A DNA stretch of 64,000 nt from contig NZ_FMHI01000001.1 of NCBI RefSeq assembly GCF_900090145.1, positions 682,001 through 746,000 on the forward strand, in the 5' to 3' direction. The notes under the pieces are model-generated. The model was given only the letters and a program-made list of their open reading frames with translations. It was not told the origin of the DNA and did not search any database. The DNA comes from Streptomyces sp. WMMB 322. GTDB lineage: Bacteria; Actinomycetota; Actinomycetes; Streptomycetales; Streptomycetaceae. Positions 26,001 through 34,678 of the stretch are shown here, in pieces. The position numbers and the translations under genes were made by a program. The first letter of the stretch is position 1, and each line of letters starts with the position of its first letter.

Positions 26001-26634
26001 GGGCATGTACGTCGCCATGAAGGACCTGGAGATCCGCGGAGCCGGCAACCTCCTCGGAGGCGAGCAGTCCGGCCACATCGCGGGCGTCGGCTTCGACCTG
26101 TACGTCCGCATGGTCGGCGAGGCCGTCGCCGACTACCGCAACGCGCTGGAGCAGGGCGGCGAGGTGGAGGAGGCGCCGCTGGAGGTCAAGATCGAGCTGC
26201 CGGTCGACGCCCACGTGCCGCACGACTACGCACCGGGCGAGCGGCTGCGCCTCCAGGCGTACCGGGCCATCGCCTCCGCCAACTCCGAGGAGGACATCGC
26301 CGCCGTACGGGAGGAACTGGCCGACCGTTACGGGCCGTTGCCGGAGCCGGTGGAGAACCTGCTGCTGGTGGCGGGGCTGCGCATGCTGGCGCGCTCCTGC
26401 GGCGTCACCGACATCACGCTCCAGGGCAGCAACGTGCGCTTCACCCCCGTCGAGTTGCGCGAGTCGCAGGAGCTGCGCCTCAAGCGCGTCTACCCGGGGT
26501 CGGTCATCAAGAAGGCGACGCGTCAGGTGCTGGTGCCGCGGCCCAAGCCGGGCGGCATCGGCGGCAAGCCCCTCGTGGGGCGCGAACTGCTGGCATGGGT
26601 GGGGGAGTTCCTCACGGCGGTGCCGGGGGCGTGA
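23050..26634 (+). CDS. mfd: Transcription-repair coupling factor
   Basis: Mfd pushes stalled RNA polymerase off DNA and recruits UvrA. The full-length 1194-residue protein has a UvrB-like N-terminal module (VSVVVAPVRAVLQP, RRGGILDVFPPT-like VRGGILDVFPPT), a CarD-like RNA polymerase interaction domain (GDYIVHEQHGVGRYVEM), a RecG-like translocase with Walker A GDVGYGKTE (Lys677), DEEQ at 772-775, SATPIPRTLEM, the helicase C motif and TRG region QLRGRVGRGRERGYAY, and the C-terminal TRCF domain. The ATG at 23050 opens MSLTGLLDALSRDPAL. In-frame codons upstream lack family similarity. Confidence 0.97.
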   Translation: MSLTGLLDALSRDPALTEAVEAAADGNRHHVDLVGPAAARPFAVAALARSAGRPVLAVTATGREAEDLTESLRSLLPPETVVEYPSWETLPHERLSPRSDTVGRRLAVLRRLAHPDDAGDTGTGPVSVVVAPVRAVLQPQVKGLGDLEPVALRQGQSCDMEEVVDALAAAAYSRVELVEKRGEFAVRGGILDVFPPTEEHPLRVEFWGDEVEEVRYFRVADQRSLEAAEHGLWAPPCRELLLTDDVRQRAAALAEKHPELGELLGKITEGIAVEGMESLAPVLVDDMELLLDVVPKGTMALVCDPERVRTRAADLVATSQEFLQASWSATAMSDSAEAPVDLGAASLWGIADLREHARELGMMWWSVSPFSPGAASGSDVPEGGAQEDDDGADVLRLGMRAPESYRGDTARALADTKEWLSAGWRCVYVTEAHGPAVRTVEVLSGEGIAARQEADLAEIAPSVVHVARGSLDNGFIAPELKLAVLTETDLSGQRAAGREAARMPVRRRKQIDPLTLVPGDYIVHEQHGVGRYVEMVQRTVQGATREYLLVEYAPAKRGQPGDRLFVPTDQLEQVTKYVGGEQPSLHRLGGADWTKTKARAKKAVKEIAADLIRLYSARMAAPGHSFGADSPWQRELEDAFPYAETPDQLTTIGEVKEDMEKSVPMDRLICGDVGYGKTEIAVRAAFKAVQDGKQVAVLVPTTLLVQQHFSTFSERYGQFPVNVRALSRFQTEAEARAVVDGLREGTVDVVIGTHRLFSSDTKFKDLGLLIVDEEQRFGVEHKEQLKKLRANVDVLSMSATPIPRTLEMAVTGIREMSTITTPPEERHPVLTFVGPYEEKQIGAAIRRELLREGQVFYIHNRVESIERAAARLRQIVPEARIATAHGQMSEQTLEQVVVDFWEKKSDVLVATTIVENGIDISNANTLIVERGDNFGLSQLHQLRGRVGRGRERGYAYFLYPPEKPLTETAHERLATIAQHTEMGAGMYVAMKDLEIRGAGNLLGGEQSGHIAGVGFDLYVRMVGEAVADYRNALEQGGEVEEAPLEVKIELPVDAHVPHDYAPGERLRLQAYRAIASANSEEDIAAVREELADRYGPLPEPVENLLLVAGLRMLARSCGVTDITLQGSNVRFTPVELRESQELRLKRVYPGSVIKKATRQVLVPRPKPGGIGGKPLVGRELLAWVGEFLTAVPGA

Positions 26635-26638
26635 CGCG

Positions 26639-26674
26639 GGGCGGCCGACCGTCGCGGAATGCGGCCGGCCGCCC
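26639..26674. terminator. Hairpin between convergent mfd and hydrolase genes
   Basis: Arms 26639-26651 and 26662-26674 pair over 13 bp with one mismatch around a 10-nt loop. It fills most of the 49-nt gap between the two stop codons. Confidence 0.7.
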
Positions 26675-26683
26675 GTCCGCGCG

Positions 26684-27982
26684 TCAGGGGTGTTCGAAGC
26701 CGACCTCGGGGTTGGCCGGTGAGGGACCGTTCAGCAGCGGCTGCGGAATGCCGCGCAACTGCCGGTCGAAGAAGGCGCCGACGTAGTCGCGGGTGATCTG
26801 GCCGGAACGGTCGCCGGGCAGCGGGGCGTCGGGGTCGGTCATGCCCAACTGGGCGCCGAGAACGGGCAGATCGATGAAGGTGAAGTGGCCGGCGCCGGTG
26901 ACCGTCAGCCACCGCTTCCAGCCGTCGAGGCGGGCCCAGCCACGGTCCCAGCTCTCGTCCTCGCCGCCGGGGCTGTGACCGGAGGCCGTGCCGAGCAGCA
27001 GGAAGGGCCTGCCGTGCAGCCCGCGTCGCGGTAGGGGCGCGAAGAAGGTGCCGTCCATGTTCACCCCCGCGCGTACGCGCGGGTCGTCGGCCATGACCTG
27101 CGCCGCGGCGTTGCCGCCGATGGAGTGCCCGGCCGCGCCGATACGGCGCCCGTCGATCAGCCGTGCATGCCGCCATGCGGGGCGGGGTCCGGTCAGCCGG
27201 TCGAGGACGAAGGAGATGTCGGCGGAGCGGCCTCGCGCAACCTTCGCCATTACCGCCGCCGACTCCGCTCCGTCCGGCACCTGTTCGACGGCCTCGCACG
27301 CGGCGCACGCCGTGAAGCGGCCGCCGGGGAAGGATGTGCCGTAGGACTCGTGGGCGTGGTCGAGCACGGCGACGACGTAGCCGCGGCCGGCCAGTTCCTC
27401 CGCGAGCACGCTCAGCGTGCCCCGCTGGAGGGTGAAGCCGGGGGAGAGGACGACGAGCGGATGCCGTCCGGGCGCGGGCCGCGCGCCTGGACGGGCGTTG
27501 GTGCGCACCGACGTCAGCGTCTCCGCCGGCACCTTGTCCGCGAGCTTCTGGCCCTCCAGCAGCGCCTTCGCCTCCGGCTCCGTCATGTACGGGGCTCTGT
27601 GTCGGTCCGTGCCGTGCCGCGCCAGGTGCAGCGTCGGGTGACGCGTGGGGTAGTACATCGACACCATCAGTTCCCGCGCACCGGTCTCGGGCAGCCACGG
27701 GTCGGGGCGGGAGCCGTCGACGAGATGCAGGACGTCCCGGCCCACGCCGTACGGTCCCGAAGGGGGTGGCAGCTCCAGCCCGGACTGCGCTGCACGGACG
27801 GGCGGTTGGCGTGCTGTCGCGCTCTCGGGCGCCGCGGGGGTGCTCGTCTCTGCCGCCGAGGCGGCACCGACGAACCGTCCGGCAGCGACGGCGTCCGCGG
27901 AGGTGACGGCGGGCAGAGGCAGGGCGAGCGCAAGAACGGCGGAGGCGAGGACCGCTGGACGTCGGGTGCGTGTGATGGGCAT
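26684..27982 (-). CDS. Secreted alpha/beta hydrolase (PAF-acetylhydrolase/lipase-like)
   Basis: The 432-residue protein has a signal peptide (VLASAVLALALPLPAVTSADA) and an alpha/beta hydrolase fold resembling platelet-activating-factor acetylhydrolase and Streptomyces lipases. HPLVVLSPGFTLQRG supplies the oxyanion region, GAAGHSIGGNAA the nucleophile elbow with Ser, NMDGTFF the likely Asp region, and GAGHFTFIDLP the catalytic His. Likely substrates are carboxyl esters outside the cell. The ATG at 27982 lies in a 238-nt spacer. It may share direction but not a transcript with the acyltransferase upstream. Confidence 0.88.
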   Translation of the reverse strand: MPITRTRRPAVLASAVLALALPLPAVTSADAVAAGRFVGAASAAETSTPAAPESATARQPPVRAAQSGLELPPPSGPYGVGRDVLHLVDGSRPDPWLPETGARELMVSMYYPTRHPTLHLARHGTDRHRAPYMTEPEAKALLEGQKLADKVPAETLTSVRTNARPGARPAPGRHPLVVLSPGFTLQRGTLSVLAEELAGRGYVVAVLDHAHESYGTSFPGGRFTACAACEAVEQVPDGAESAAVMAKVARGRSADISFVLDRLTGPRPAWRHARLIDGRRIGAAGHSIGGNAAAQVMADDPRVRAGVNMDGTFFAPLPRRGLHGRPFLLLGTASGHSPGGEDESWDRGWARLDGWKRWLTVTGAGHFTFIDLPVLGAQLGMTDPDAPLPGDRSGQITRDYVGAFFDRQLRGIPQPLLNGPSPANPEVGFEHP

Positions 27983-28220
27983 GGCAGGGACGCTATGGAA
28001 CGGGCCGCGGCGCCGACATCCGGCAGCCCCCTGAATCAGCGTCCGGCGGGCCCCCGCCCGAGTCCTCCGGCAGGCTCCTGAACCGGTGTGGGACAGCTGG
28101 GGGTTGACAGGGGCGTTCTCCTCGGGGTGCTCGCCGGGAGTTCGATTCCGGAGTGCAACATCCTCAACGTGGCCGACCGGTTCCGCTCCGGCTGAGTTGT
28201 TCGGCCTTGACGCCGCTACG

Positions 28221-29468
28221 TCACCGTGTGCGGGCCCGTTCGTCGTCGGCGCACGCGGCCTGCGTCTCCAACGGCTGCCCGCCGCCGGGCCGTTGCGGCG
28301 GTGCCGGCCAGTGCGGCGTTGACCCGTGCCGCGCCGCGGAGGGGGCCGGGGTGCCCGGTGCTTCGCGGGACGGCTCCGGCGCGTACAGCCATCGCAGGCG
28401 CGGCTGCACCACCGGCTTCGTCACCCGCCGTACCCACGGTGAGGCCAGCGCGGCGGCGAGGGCACCGCCCAGGACGAGGAGGGCGGTCTGCTCCGGCCAC
28501 GGGCCCACCCACCCCAGGCCGCCGAAGCGGAAGAAGACTCTCAGGACCAGCGGGTGGAGCAGATATATGTAGAGACCGCCCGCGCCCAGGTACGTCACCA
28601 CGGGCAGCCGCCGTTTCGGCACGAGCCGGATGAAGCTCAGCGCGATCAGCATTCCGCACAGCAGCACCGTGCCGCGCAGACCCCACGCCCATGCCGGGGC
28701 GAACGACACCGTCTCCCCGTACGGCGCGTTCATGGCGAGCCAGCCCACGTCGATGTCGTGCCGCAGGAACCAGCACGCCGTCGCCGTCACCGCGAGCACC
28801 CCGGCTGCCGCCTCCCGGCTGCGGGCCGTGTGCAGGAGCTGGTCCGCCAGGCCCTGGCGCAACTGCCGGCCGAGGAGGAAGAAGGGGAGGAAGGCAACCG
28901 TGCGGGAGGCGGAGAAGGTGTGAGTGAAGCCGTCGAGGTGGCCGACCGCGAGCGCCGCGGCCATGGCGGCCGACAGCGGGTACCGCAGCACCGCCAGGTA
29001 CGGCAGCAGCATCCGCCACACGAACAGTGACAGCAGGAACCACAGCCCCCATGCGGGTTCGGAGGTGAAGAACTTCCAGTTCCCGTACAGCAGCCGGATC
29101 TGTGCCGTGTGCAGCAAAGAGATGAGCAGGTACGGGGCGAGCACCGATTCGGTCAGCTGCCGCAGCTCCCGCCGCCCGAGGGGCCCGGCACTGCTGAAGT
29201 AGCCGGCCACGATGACGAACACGGGTACACGCATCGCCCAGCTGGTGACGTAGAGCCACCGCAGCCCGTCGAGGTGTGCGATCGGTTCGATCAGATGCCC
29301 GGTGAGGACGAGCGTGCCCGAGAGGAATCTGACGTTGTCCCAGTGCGGGTCGCGAACCTTGCGTGCGGGCGGCGGAGTCCGGGCGCTGCCGGCTGAAGCG
29401 GCCGTCTGCCGCTTCGTGCTCCGGTGTGTGCCTCTCCCCGTATCGACGAGGTCCCCCTCCCGCTTCAT
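28221..29468 (-). CDS. Membrane acyltransferase 3 family protein
   Basis: The 415-residue integral membrane acyltransferase (fucose-4-O-acetylase/OatA-like) begins with DNVRFLSGTLVLTGHLIEP, where the His is the usual functional residue. About ten membrane helices follow, including FVIVAGYFSSAGPLGRR and YIYLLHPLVLRVF. It would O-acylate a sugar or other cell-surface glycan; the substrate cannot be told. The C-terminal 50 residues are Pro-rich and cytoplasmic. It is divergent from the HNH lipoprotein gene. Confidence 0.88.
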   Translation of the reverse strand: MKREGDLVDTGRGTHRSTKRQTAASAGSARTPPPARKVRDPHWDNVRFLSGTLVLTGHLIEPIAHLDGLRWLYVTSWAMRVPVFVIVAGYFSSAGPLGRRELRQLTESVLAPYLLISLLHTAQIRLLYGNWKFFTSEPAWGLWFLLSLFVWRMLLPYLAVLRYPLSAAMAAALAVGHLDGFTHTFSASRTVAFLPFFLLGRQLRQGLADQLLHTARSREAAAGVLAVTATACWFLRHDIDVGWLAMNAPYGETVSFAPAWAWGLRGTVLLCGMLIALSFIRLVPKRRLPVVTYLGAGGLYIYLLHPLVLRVFFRFGGLGWVGPWPEQTALLVLGGALAAALASPWVRRVTKPVVQPRLRWLYAPEPSREAPGTPAPSAARHGSTPHWPAPPQRPGGGQPLETQAACADDERARTR

Positions 29469-29729
29469 CGCCGGTGATCGTGCAGCCCCTCCGGCGTGAC
29501 GCTACGGCGGCCGCTCCGCGGCGGCGTGGACCCGGTGTGAGCCGCGGGTGAACAGGAGGCCACGGGAAGTCGCAGTGGTGCGGGCGCGGTTGGGGCCCGG
29601 GGCGGCTGGGGCCGGCGACGGTCTCACAGCGGGCATGCTGTTGGCGCGCACGGACGGGGAACATAAAGTCGAACGCAGCGCGGCCGGCCGTCCCGCCGGC
29701 AGCCGACCGGTCCCGACGGGAGTCTCGCC

Positions 29730-30572
29730 GTGCCACGCCGCCCGACCACGCGCACCACCCTGCTGACCGCGCTGCCGCTCGCCGTCGGCCTCCTGACAGC
29801 CGGCTGCCAGGTTCCCGGTCCGGACGGCGGCTCAAGCCCGGGGAAGTCCGCCGGCCCCACGGCACGTGAATCGTCCACGCCCACCGACGGCGGGCCCGGC
29901 CCCTCGGACGGCGCCGGTTCCGGCTCCGGCTCCGGTTCCGGCGCCGTCAGCCCGTTCGCCAATCCGGACGGCAGCAAGCGCGGCCTGGCACCGGTCACTT
30001 CGGACGCCGAACGCAAACGCGCACGTGCCCTGATCGAGACCCTCCACACCAAGGGCCGCGGCCCCAGGACCGGTTACGAGCGCGAGGCGTTCGGCTACGC
30101 CTGGAAGGACACCGTCGACGGCGTCCCGCTGGGGCGCAACGGCTGTGACACCAGGAACGACGTCCTGGCCAGGGACGGGCTGAAGCTGGTGCGCGAGGAG
30201 GGCTCGGACTGCGTCGTCGTCTCCATGACCCTGCACGACCCGTACACCGGCAGGACCGTCGAGTGGCGCAAGCAGCGGGCCATGGAGGTCCAGATCGACC
30301 ACGTCATGCCGCTCTCCTACGACTGGCAGATGGGGGCCTCCCGCTGGAGCGAGGACGAACGGGAGCGCATAGCCAACGATCCGCTGAATCTCCTCCCGGT
30401 GGACGGCTCGTCCAACAGCGCCAAAGGCGACTCGGGACCGGCGTCCTGGCTGCCTCCCGACAAGCGCATCCGCTGCGCCTACTCGGTGCGCTTCGCCCAG
30501 GTCGCCATCGAGTACGAGCTGCCCGTCACCGCGCCGGACAAGCGGACGATGCTGAGGCAGTGCGGCGGTTGA
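29730..30572 (+). CDS. Lipoprotein with HNH/DUF1524-type nuclease domain
   Basis: The 280-residue protein has a lipobox GLLTAGC at about residue 30, a Gly/Ser/Pro linker and a nuclease-like domain. Conserved are FGYAWKDTVDGVPLGRNGC, CDTRNDVLARD, VQIDHVMPLSYDWQMGA (the His-containing ββα start), ANDPLNLLPVDGSSNSAKGD and PASWLPP. This HNH layout is common in secreted Streptomyces proteins and probably degrades extracellular nucleic acid, though substrate and activity are inferred. The GTG at 29730 starts the signal peptide. It lies 160 nt before the SurA-like gene. Confidence 0.88.
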   Translation: MPRRPTTRTTLLTALPLAVGLLTAGCQVPGPDGGSSPGKSAGPTARESSTPTDGGPGPSDGAGSGSGSGSGAVSPFANPDGSKRGLAPVTSDAERKRARALIETLHTKGRGPRTGYEREAFGYAWKDTVDGVPLGRNGCDTRNDVLARDGLKLVREEGSDCVVVSMTLHDPYTGRTVEWRKQRAMEVQIDHVMPLSYDWQMGASRWSEDERERIANDPLNLLPVDGSSNSAKGDSGPASWLPPDKRIRCAYSVRFAQVAIEYELPVTAPDKRTMLRQCGG

Positions 30573-30731
30573 GGAGGCCGGCGGCGCCGGCCGCGGCACG
30601 TCTCGTCGCCCGAATCGTTGTCCGGATGAAAGCCGAAGCGGTGGTCTCCACCACTTCCACTACTTAACATCGATCAACGCCGAGGTCGTGCACCACCGTC
30701 GCACGCCCCTAGCCGCCGTCCGGGAGACTCG

Positions 30732-31424
30732 ATGCACAGCAGCACTGAAGGAAGCCGTCGCCGCAGGTCCGCGCTCACCGTCTCCGGTGCCGCCGCGCTG
30801 CTCGTCGCAGCGCCGCTGCTCACCGGGTGCGGCGACGACGCGCACCCCGGCGCCGCTGCCGTGGCGGGCGGTGAACGCATCAGCATGGCGCAGCTCCAGG
30901 CGAAGGTGGAGACGGTGCGGAACGCGCAGCGCGCGGCTCCCCAGGGCGCGGAAATGATCAAGGGCAGTGGCCAGCTGACGCGGGCGGCGCTCGACAGCAT
31001 GATCCGCGAGCGCATCGTCGAACGGGCCGCGAAGGACGCCGGAGTGTCCGTGACGCGCCGCGAAGTGGGCGAGTACCAGGCCCAGTTGCGCAAGCAGGCC
31101 GGCGGGGAGAAGAGGCTGAAGGACGCGCTGCTCCAGCAGCAGGCCGTCGCTCCCTCACAGATCGACGACTGGATGCGCATCCAGGTCTCCGTGGACAAGA
31201 TCGCGAAGGCCGGCGGCATCGATCCGCGTACGCCGCAGGGCAACGAGGCGCTGCGGAAGAAGTTCTCCAAGACCTCCGAGAAGCTCCACATCAGCGTCAA
31301 CCCCCGCTACGGCAAGTGGGACGTGCAGGCCGCCACGCTCGGCAACCGGACGGAGCCGTGGCTTCGGGACCTGACCGGCAGGCAGCAGGACCGGCAGCAG
31401 CAACAGCAGCAGCCGCAGATGTGA
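30732..31424 (+). CDS. SurA-N-like lipoprotein
   Basis: The 230-residue protein has a lipoprotein signal (AALLVAAPLLTGC). Its mature part resembles the SurA N-terminal chaperone domain: ERISMAQLQAKVETVRNAQ, LTRAALDSMIRERIVERAAK, VTRREVGEYQAQLRKQAGG. No PPIase domain follows. The C-terminal tail ends in a Gln-rich run (QQDRQQQQQQPQ). A role as an extracytoplasmic folding helper is inferred. It precedes mazG, from which a strong hairpin separates it. Confidence 0.88.
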   Translation: MHSSTEGSRRRRSALTVSGAAALLVAAPLLTGCGDDAHPGAAAVAGGERISMAQLQAKVETVRNAQRAAPQGAEMIKGSGQLTRAALDSMIRERIVERAAKDAGVSVTRREVGEYQAQLRKQAGGEKRLKDALLQQQAVAPSQIDDWMRIQVSVDKIAKAGGIDPRTPQGNEALRKKFSKTSEKLHISVNPRYGKWDVQAATLGNRTEPWLRDLTGRQQDRQQQQQQPQM

Positions 31425-31452
31425 CGAGCCGCCCCGGCGCCGGGGCGGCTCG
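31425..31452. terminator. Perfect 28-bp palindrome after SurA-like gene
   Basis: Two 14-nt halves (31425-31438, 31439-31452) are exact reverse complements. The palindrome starts at the base after the TGA stop and is very GC-rich. Confidence 0.75.
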
Positions 31453-31506
31453 GGCGGGGCGGCGGCCGGGAGCGGGGCTCTCCGGTCGCTGCGTTACGTT
31501 CGACGC

Positions 31507-32607
31507 GTGAACGCCTCCGCATCCGCCGGTTCCCCTGCCGGCCGCATCGTCCTCCTCACCACCAGCCACCGAGTGGCACCCGGACTGCTGTCCTGGCCCG
31601 CCTGGGAGGCGCTGCGCACCGCCGACCGGGTCCTGTGCCAGGACCCGGGGCACCCGCAGCTGCCGTACGTGCGGGAGGCCGGGATCCACGTCGCCACCGG
31701 GGCCCTGCCCGGCGCCCGCGAACTGGTCGAGTCGTCCGCCGAGGGCCGCACGACCGTCGTGATCGCCGCCGCCGAGGGCGAGCCGCAGCTGACGGACGGA
31801 CTGGCGGCGCTGGCCGGTTCGGGACGCGCGACGATGCCCGAGCTGGAGCTGCTGCCCGGGTCGTACGACCTGCCCGGCGCCCGGCTCCTGGACCTCGTCC
31901 AGGTCATGGACAGCATCCGCGCGGCCTGCCCGTGGAGCGGGGCCCGGACGCACGAGGGACTGGTCAAGTACGGCATCGAGGAGATGTACGAGCTCGTCGA
32001 AGCCATCGAGGAGGGCGACCGCGGCGCCCTGTGCGAGGAGCTGGGGGACGTGCTGCTCCAGGTCGTCTTCCACGCCCGCATCGCACAGGAGGACCCGCAG
32101 GAGCCCTTCTCCATCGACGACGTCGCCGCCGGAATCGTGGAGAAGCTGATCCACCGCCACCCCCACGTGTTCGGGGAGGAGCAGGCCGCGACGGCGGAGG
32201 ACGTCCGGGAGCACTGGCTCCGCACGAAGGCCGCCGAGAAGCGCCGGGACTCGGTCACGGAGGGGATTCCCCTGGGACAGCCCGCGCTGGCGCTGGCGGC
32301 GAAGCTGGCGCAGCGGGTGCGGCTCGCGGGGCTGGACGTGCCCGCCGTCACGGCCCCCGGGGCCGGCGGCATCGGCTACGAGCTGCTGGCGCTGGCCGTC
32401 CGCGCTGAGGCGGAGGGGGTCGATCCGGAGACGGCGCTGCGGGTCGCGGCCCGTACGTACCGTGACGGGATCCGCGCGGCGGAGGGCCTGGACGCGCAGG
32501 ACGCGAGCCCGGACGGGCACGGGGAGGGCCTGGACGCGGAGGACGCGAGCCCGGACGGGCACGGGGAGGGCCTGGACGCGCAGGACGCGAGCACCGGCAC
32601 CGACTGA
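31507..32607 (+). CDS. mazG: Nucleoside triphosphate pyrophosphohydrolase
   Basis: MazG hydrolyses NTPs and dNTPs to NMP and PPi, a house-cleaning role. The 366-residue product has an N-terminal region of about 110 residues resembling the tetrapyrrole-methylase-like half of YabN/MazG proteins (IVLLTTSHRVAPGLL). The MazG core runs from about 130 to 260: CPWSGARTHEGLVKYGIEEMYELVEAIEEGD, EELGDVLLQVVFHARIA and DVAAGIVEKLIHRHPHVFG. The metal-binding EExxE/ExxD pattern is present. The C-terminus carries three copies of a 14-residue repeat. The GTG start lacks a clear ribosome site. Confidence 0.94.
   Translation: MNASASAGSPAGRIVLLTTSHRVAPGLLSWPAWEALRTADRVLCQDPGHPQLPYVREAGIHVATGALPGARELVESSAEGRTTVVIAAAEGEPQLTDGLAALAGSGRATMPELELLPGSYDLPGARLLDLVQVMDSIRAACPWSGARTHEGLVKYGIEEMYELVEAIEEGDRGALCEELGDVLLQVVFHARIAQEDPQEPFSIDDVAAGIVEKLIHRHPHVFGEEQAATAEDVREHWLRTKAAEKRRDSVTEGIPLGQPALALAAKLAQRVRLAGLDVPAVTAPGAGGIGYELLALAVRAEAEGVDPETALRVAARTYRDGIRAAEGLDAQDASPDGHGEGLDAEDASPDGHGEGLDAQDASTGTD
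32482..32604 (+). repeat. 42-bp tandem repeat at the end of mazG
   Basis: Units begin at 32482, 32524 and 32566 (the last partial). Each encodes EGLDAQDASPDGHG with only Gln/Glu variation. The repeat extends the C-terminus beyond the folded MazG domain. Confidence 0.9.
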
Positions 32608-32810
32608 CGAGTGAGAGGCCGGCGCCCGGTGAGGACGGGCGCCCAACGGGAGGCCCCTACCGTGCGGCAAGCCGGGCACAGGGTGAGAGCTGTCTCACGT
32701 TCCGTGCCCGGGCCCGGTGCGCGCGGGACGGGCGCCGGGCTCCGAGGGACGCACCGGCACATCGGAGCGACGCACCGGCATAGCGGCCGTGGCAGGGGTA
32801 CTCGCCCTCC

Positions 32811-33194
32811 ATGTACGCAGTGCTGCACGCCGCAATCCAGCCGCTGTCGGTCCTCGCCGCCGAGCGCGACCTGCTCGTCGGCATCGGCCCGCTCGCCCTG
32901 GGGCTCCTGATCGTCTTCGGCCTGATCGCCGCCGTCGCCTACGGCATCCGCATCCGGGCCCGGGGCGACCAGCGCCCCTCCAGCCCGGGGGAGCAGGGCC
33001 CCGAGGAACCCCTGGAGTACGAGACGAGGCACCGGGTCCCGGACGAGGTTCCGCACGACGGCGAGCGGCGGCTGCCCTACGACCTGAAGGACTACGACGC
33101 CGACAGCCATCCCGGCGAGCACGAGAGGCCGCCGCAGAAGTGGGACCCGGGAAGCAGCGGCTCGTTCGGCAGCGGCGGCCCCGGGCACACCTGA
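32811..33194 (+). CDS. Small single-pass membrane protein (DUF6479-like)
   Basis: The 127-residue protein has one membrane helix (GIGPLALGLLIVFGLIAAVAYGIRI, residues about 24-48) followed by a polar, probably cytoplasmic tail rich in Pro, Glu, Asp and Gly. The layout matches the small DUF6479-type proteins of Streptomyces, but the assignment is tentative and the function unknown. The ATG at 32811 follows GGCAGGGG. Confidence 0.7.
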   Translation: MYAVLHAAIQPLSVLAAERDLLVGIGPLALGLLIVFGLIAAVAYGIRIRARGDQRPSSPGEQGPEEPLEYETRHRVPDEVPHDGERRLPYDLKDYDADSHPGEHERPPQKWDPGSSGSFGSGGPGHT

Positions 33195-33210
33195 CGCACA
33201 GGTCCCGCCC

Positions 33211-33316
33211 ACCCGGCACCAGGGCGGAACTGCCCGTACCCGGCGCCAGGGCGGAACGGCCCGTACCCGTTCCCATGGCGGGACGGCGCACCCGGCATCA
33301 TGGCGGCACGGCCCGT
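33211..33316 (+). repeat. 27-bp imperfect tandem repeat, four units
   Basis: Units start at 33211, 33238, 33265 (25 bp) and 33290, each of the form ACCCGGCNCCAGGGCGGAAC plus TGCCCGT. They fill the spacer between the membrane protein and the P450. Confidence 0.85.
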
Positions 33317-33379
33317 GCCCGGCGACGGGTCTTCCCAGCCCCGCGCCGCGAGCCGGAGGGCACCCGTTAGCGTCGACGC

Positions 33380-34663
33380 GTGCAAGACGAGACCGACTCC
33401 CCGGCGCCGCCCATGCCCCCGCTCTTCGACTGGGAGTTCGCCGCCGACCCGTACCCGGCCTACGCGTGGCTGCGCGAACACGCGCCCGTACGCAGGACCG
33501 AACTGCCCAGCGGCGTCGAGGCATGGCTGGTCACCCGCTACGCCGACGCCCGGCAGGCCCTGGCCGACCAGCGGCTGAGCAAGAACCCCGTGCACCATCA
33601 CGAACGTTCCGCCCACGGCAAGGGCAAGGTGGGCATTCCCGGCGAACGAAGCGCCAACCTGATGACGCACCTGCTCAACATCGATCCGCCGGACCACACC
33701 CGGCTGCGTCGGCTGGTGTCGAAGGCGTTCACGCCCGCCCGCGTCTCCGAGTTCGAGCCGCGCGTGCGGGAGTTGACGGACCGGCTCATCGACGGCTTCG
33801 CGGCCCGCGGCGAGGCGGACCTCATCCACGAGTTCGCCTTCCCCCTGCCCATCTACGCCATCTGCGACATGCTCGGCGTACCGGCGGAGGACCAGGACGA
33901 CTTCCGCGACTGGGCGGGCATGATGCTGCGCCACCACAAGCCCGGCGAGCCGGGCCCGCCGCGCGGCGGCGTGGGCCGCGCAGTGAAGAAGATGCGCAAC
34001 TACCTCGCCGAACTCATCCACCGCAAACGGGAGATGCCGGGCGACGACCTGATCTCGGGGCTCATCCGCGCAAGCGACCACGGTGAGCACCTCAGCGAGA
34101 ACGAGGCCGCCGCGATGGCCTTCATCCTGCTCTTCGCCGGCTTCGAGACGACGGTCAATCTCATCGGCAACGGCACGTTCGCGCTGCTCGGCCATCCACG
34201 GCAGCGCTCTCTGCTGCGCGGCGCCGTGGCCGACGGCGACGAGCGGCTGCTGGCCACGGCGGTCGAGGAACTGCTGCGCTACGACGGACCCGTGGAGATG
34301 GCGACCTGGCGCTTCGCGACCGAGGCGCTCGAGATCGGGGGTGTCCGGATCGCCGAGGGAGAGCCGGTGCTCGTCGTGCTCGCGGCAGCCGACCGCGACC
34401 CGGCGAAGTTCGCCGATCCGGACGTACTCGACCTGGAGCGGCGCGACAACCAGCACTTGGGGTACGGGCACGGCATCCACTACTGCCTCGGGGCGCCGCT
34501 GGCGCGGCTGGAGGGGCGTCTCGCGCTGAGCGCGCTGCTGCGGCGGCTGCCGGATGTGAGGCTTGCCGTTCCGCCGTCCGAGCTGCGGTGGCGCGGTGGC
34601 CTCATCATGCGCGGACTGCGCACCCTCCCCGTCGAGTTCACGCCCGAGCCGGGCGACGGGTGA
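33380..34663 (+). CDS. Cytochrome P450
   Basis: The 427-residue soluble bacterial P450 shows the I-helix oxygen-binding segment LLFAGFETTVN, the K-helix ExxR in EELLRYDGP, and the haem loop YGHGIHYCLG with the axial Cys. The N-terminal part (FAADPYPAYAWLREHAPV, DPPDHTRLRRLVSKAFT) is typical of the CYP105/CYP107-like range. No ferredoxin or reductase gene is adjacent. The start GTG at 33380 gives MQDETDS. It probably oxidises a small lipophilic substrate, which is unknown. Confidence 0.95.
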   Translation: MQDETDSPAPPMPPLFDWEFAADPYPAYAWLREHAPVRRTELPSGVEAWLVTRYADARQALADQRLSKNPVHHHERSAHGKGKVGIPGERSANLMTHLLNIDPPDHTRLRRLVSKAFTPARVSEFEPRVRELTDRLIDGFAARGEADLIHEFAFPLPIYAICDMLGVPAEDQDDFRDWAGMMLRHHKPGEPGPPRGGVGRAVKKMRNYLAELIHRKREMPGDDLISGLIRASDHGEHLSENEAAAMAFILLFAGFETTVNLIGNGTFALLGHPRQRSLLRGAVADGDERLLATAVEELLRYDGPVEMATWRFATEALEIGGVRIAEGEPVLVVLAAADRDPAKFADPDVLDLERRDNQHLGYGHGIHYCLGAPLARLEGRLALSALLRRLPDVRLAVPPSELRWRGGLIMRGLRTLPVEFTPEPGDG

Positions 34664-34678
34664 CGATGTGCGACAGGA

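Noticed and set aside
28110..28170. GGGAGTTCGATTCCGG looks like a tRNA T arm
   Set aside because: The 5-bp T stem does not pair around the TTCGATT loop, and no acceptor or anticodon arm can be built around it.
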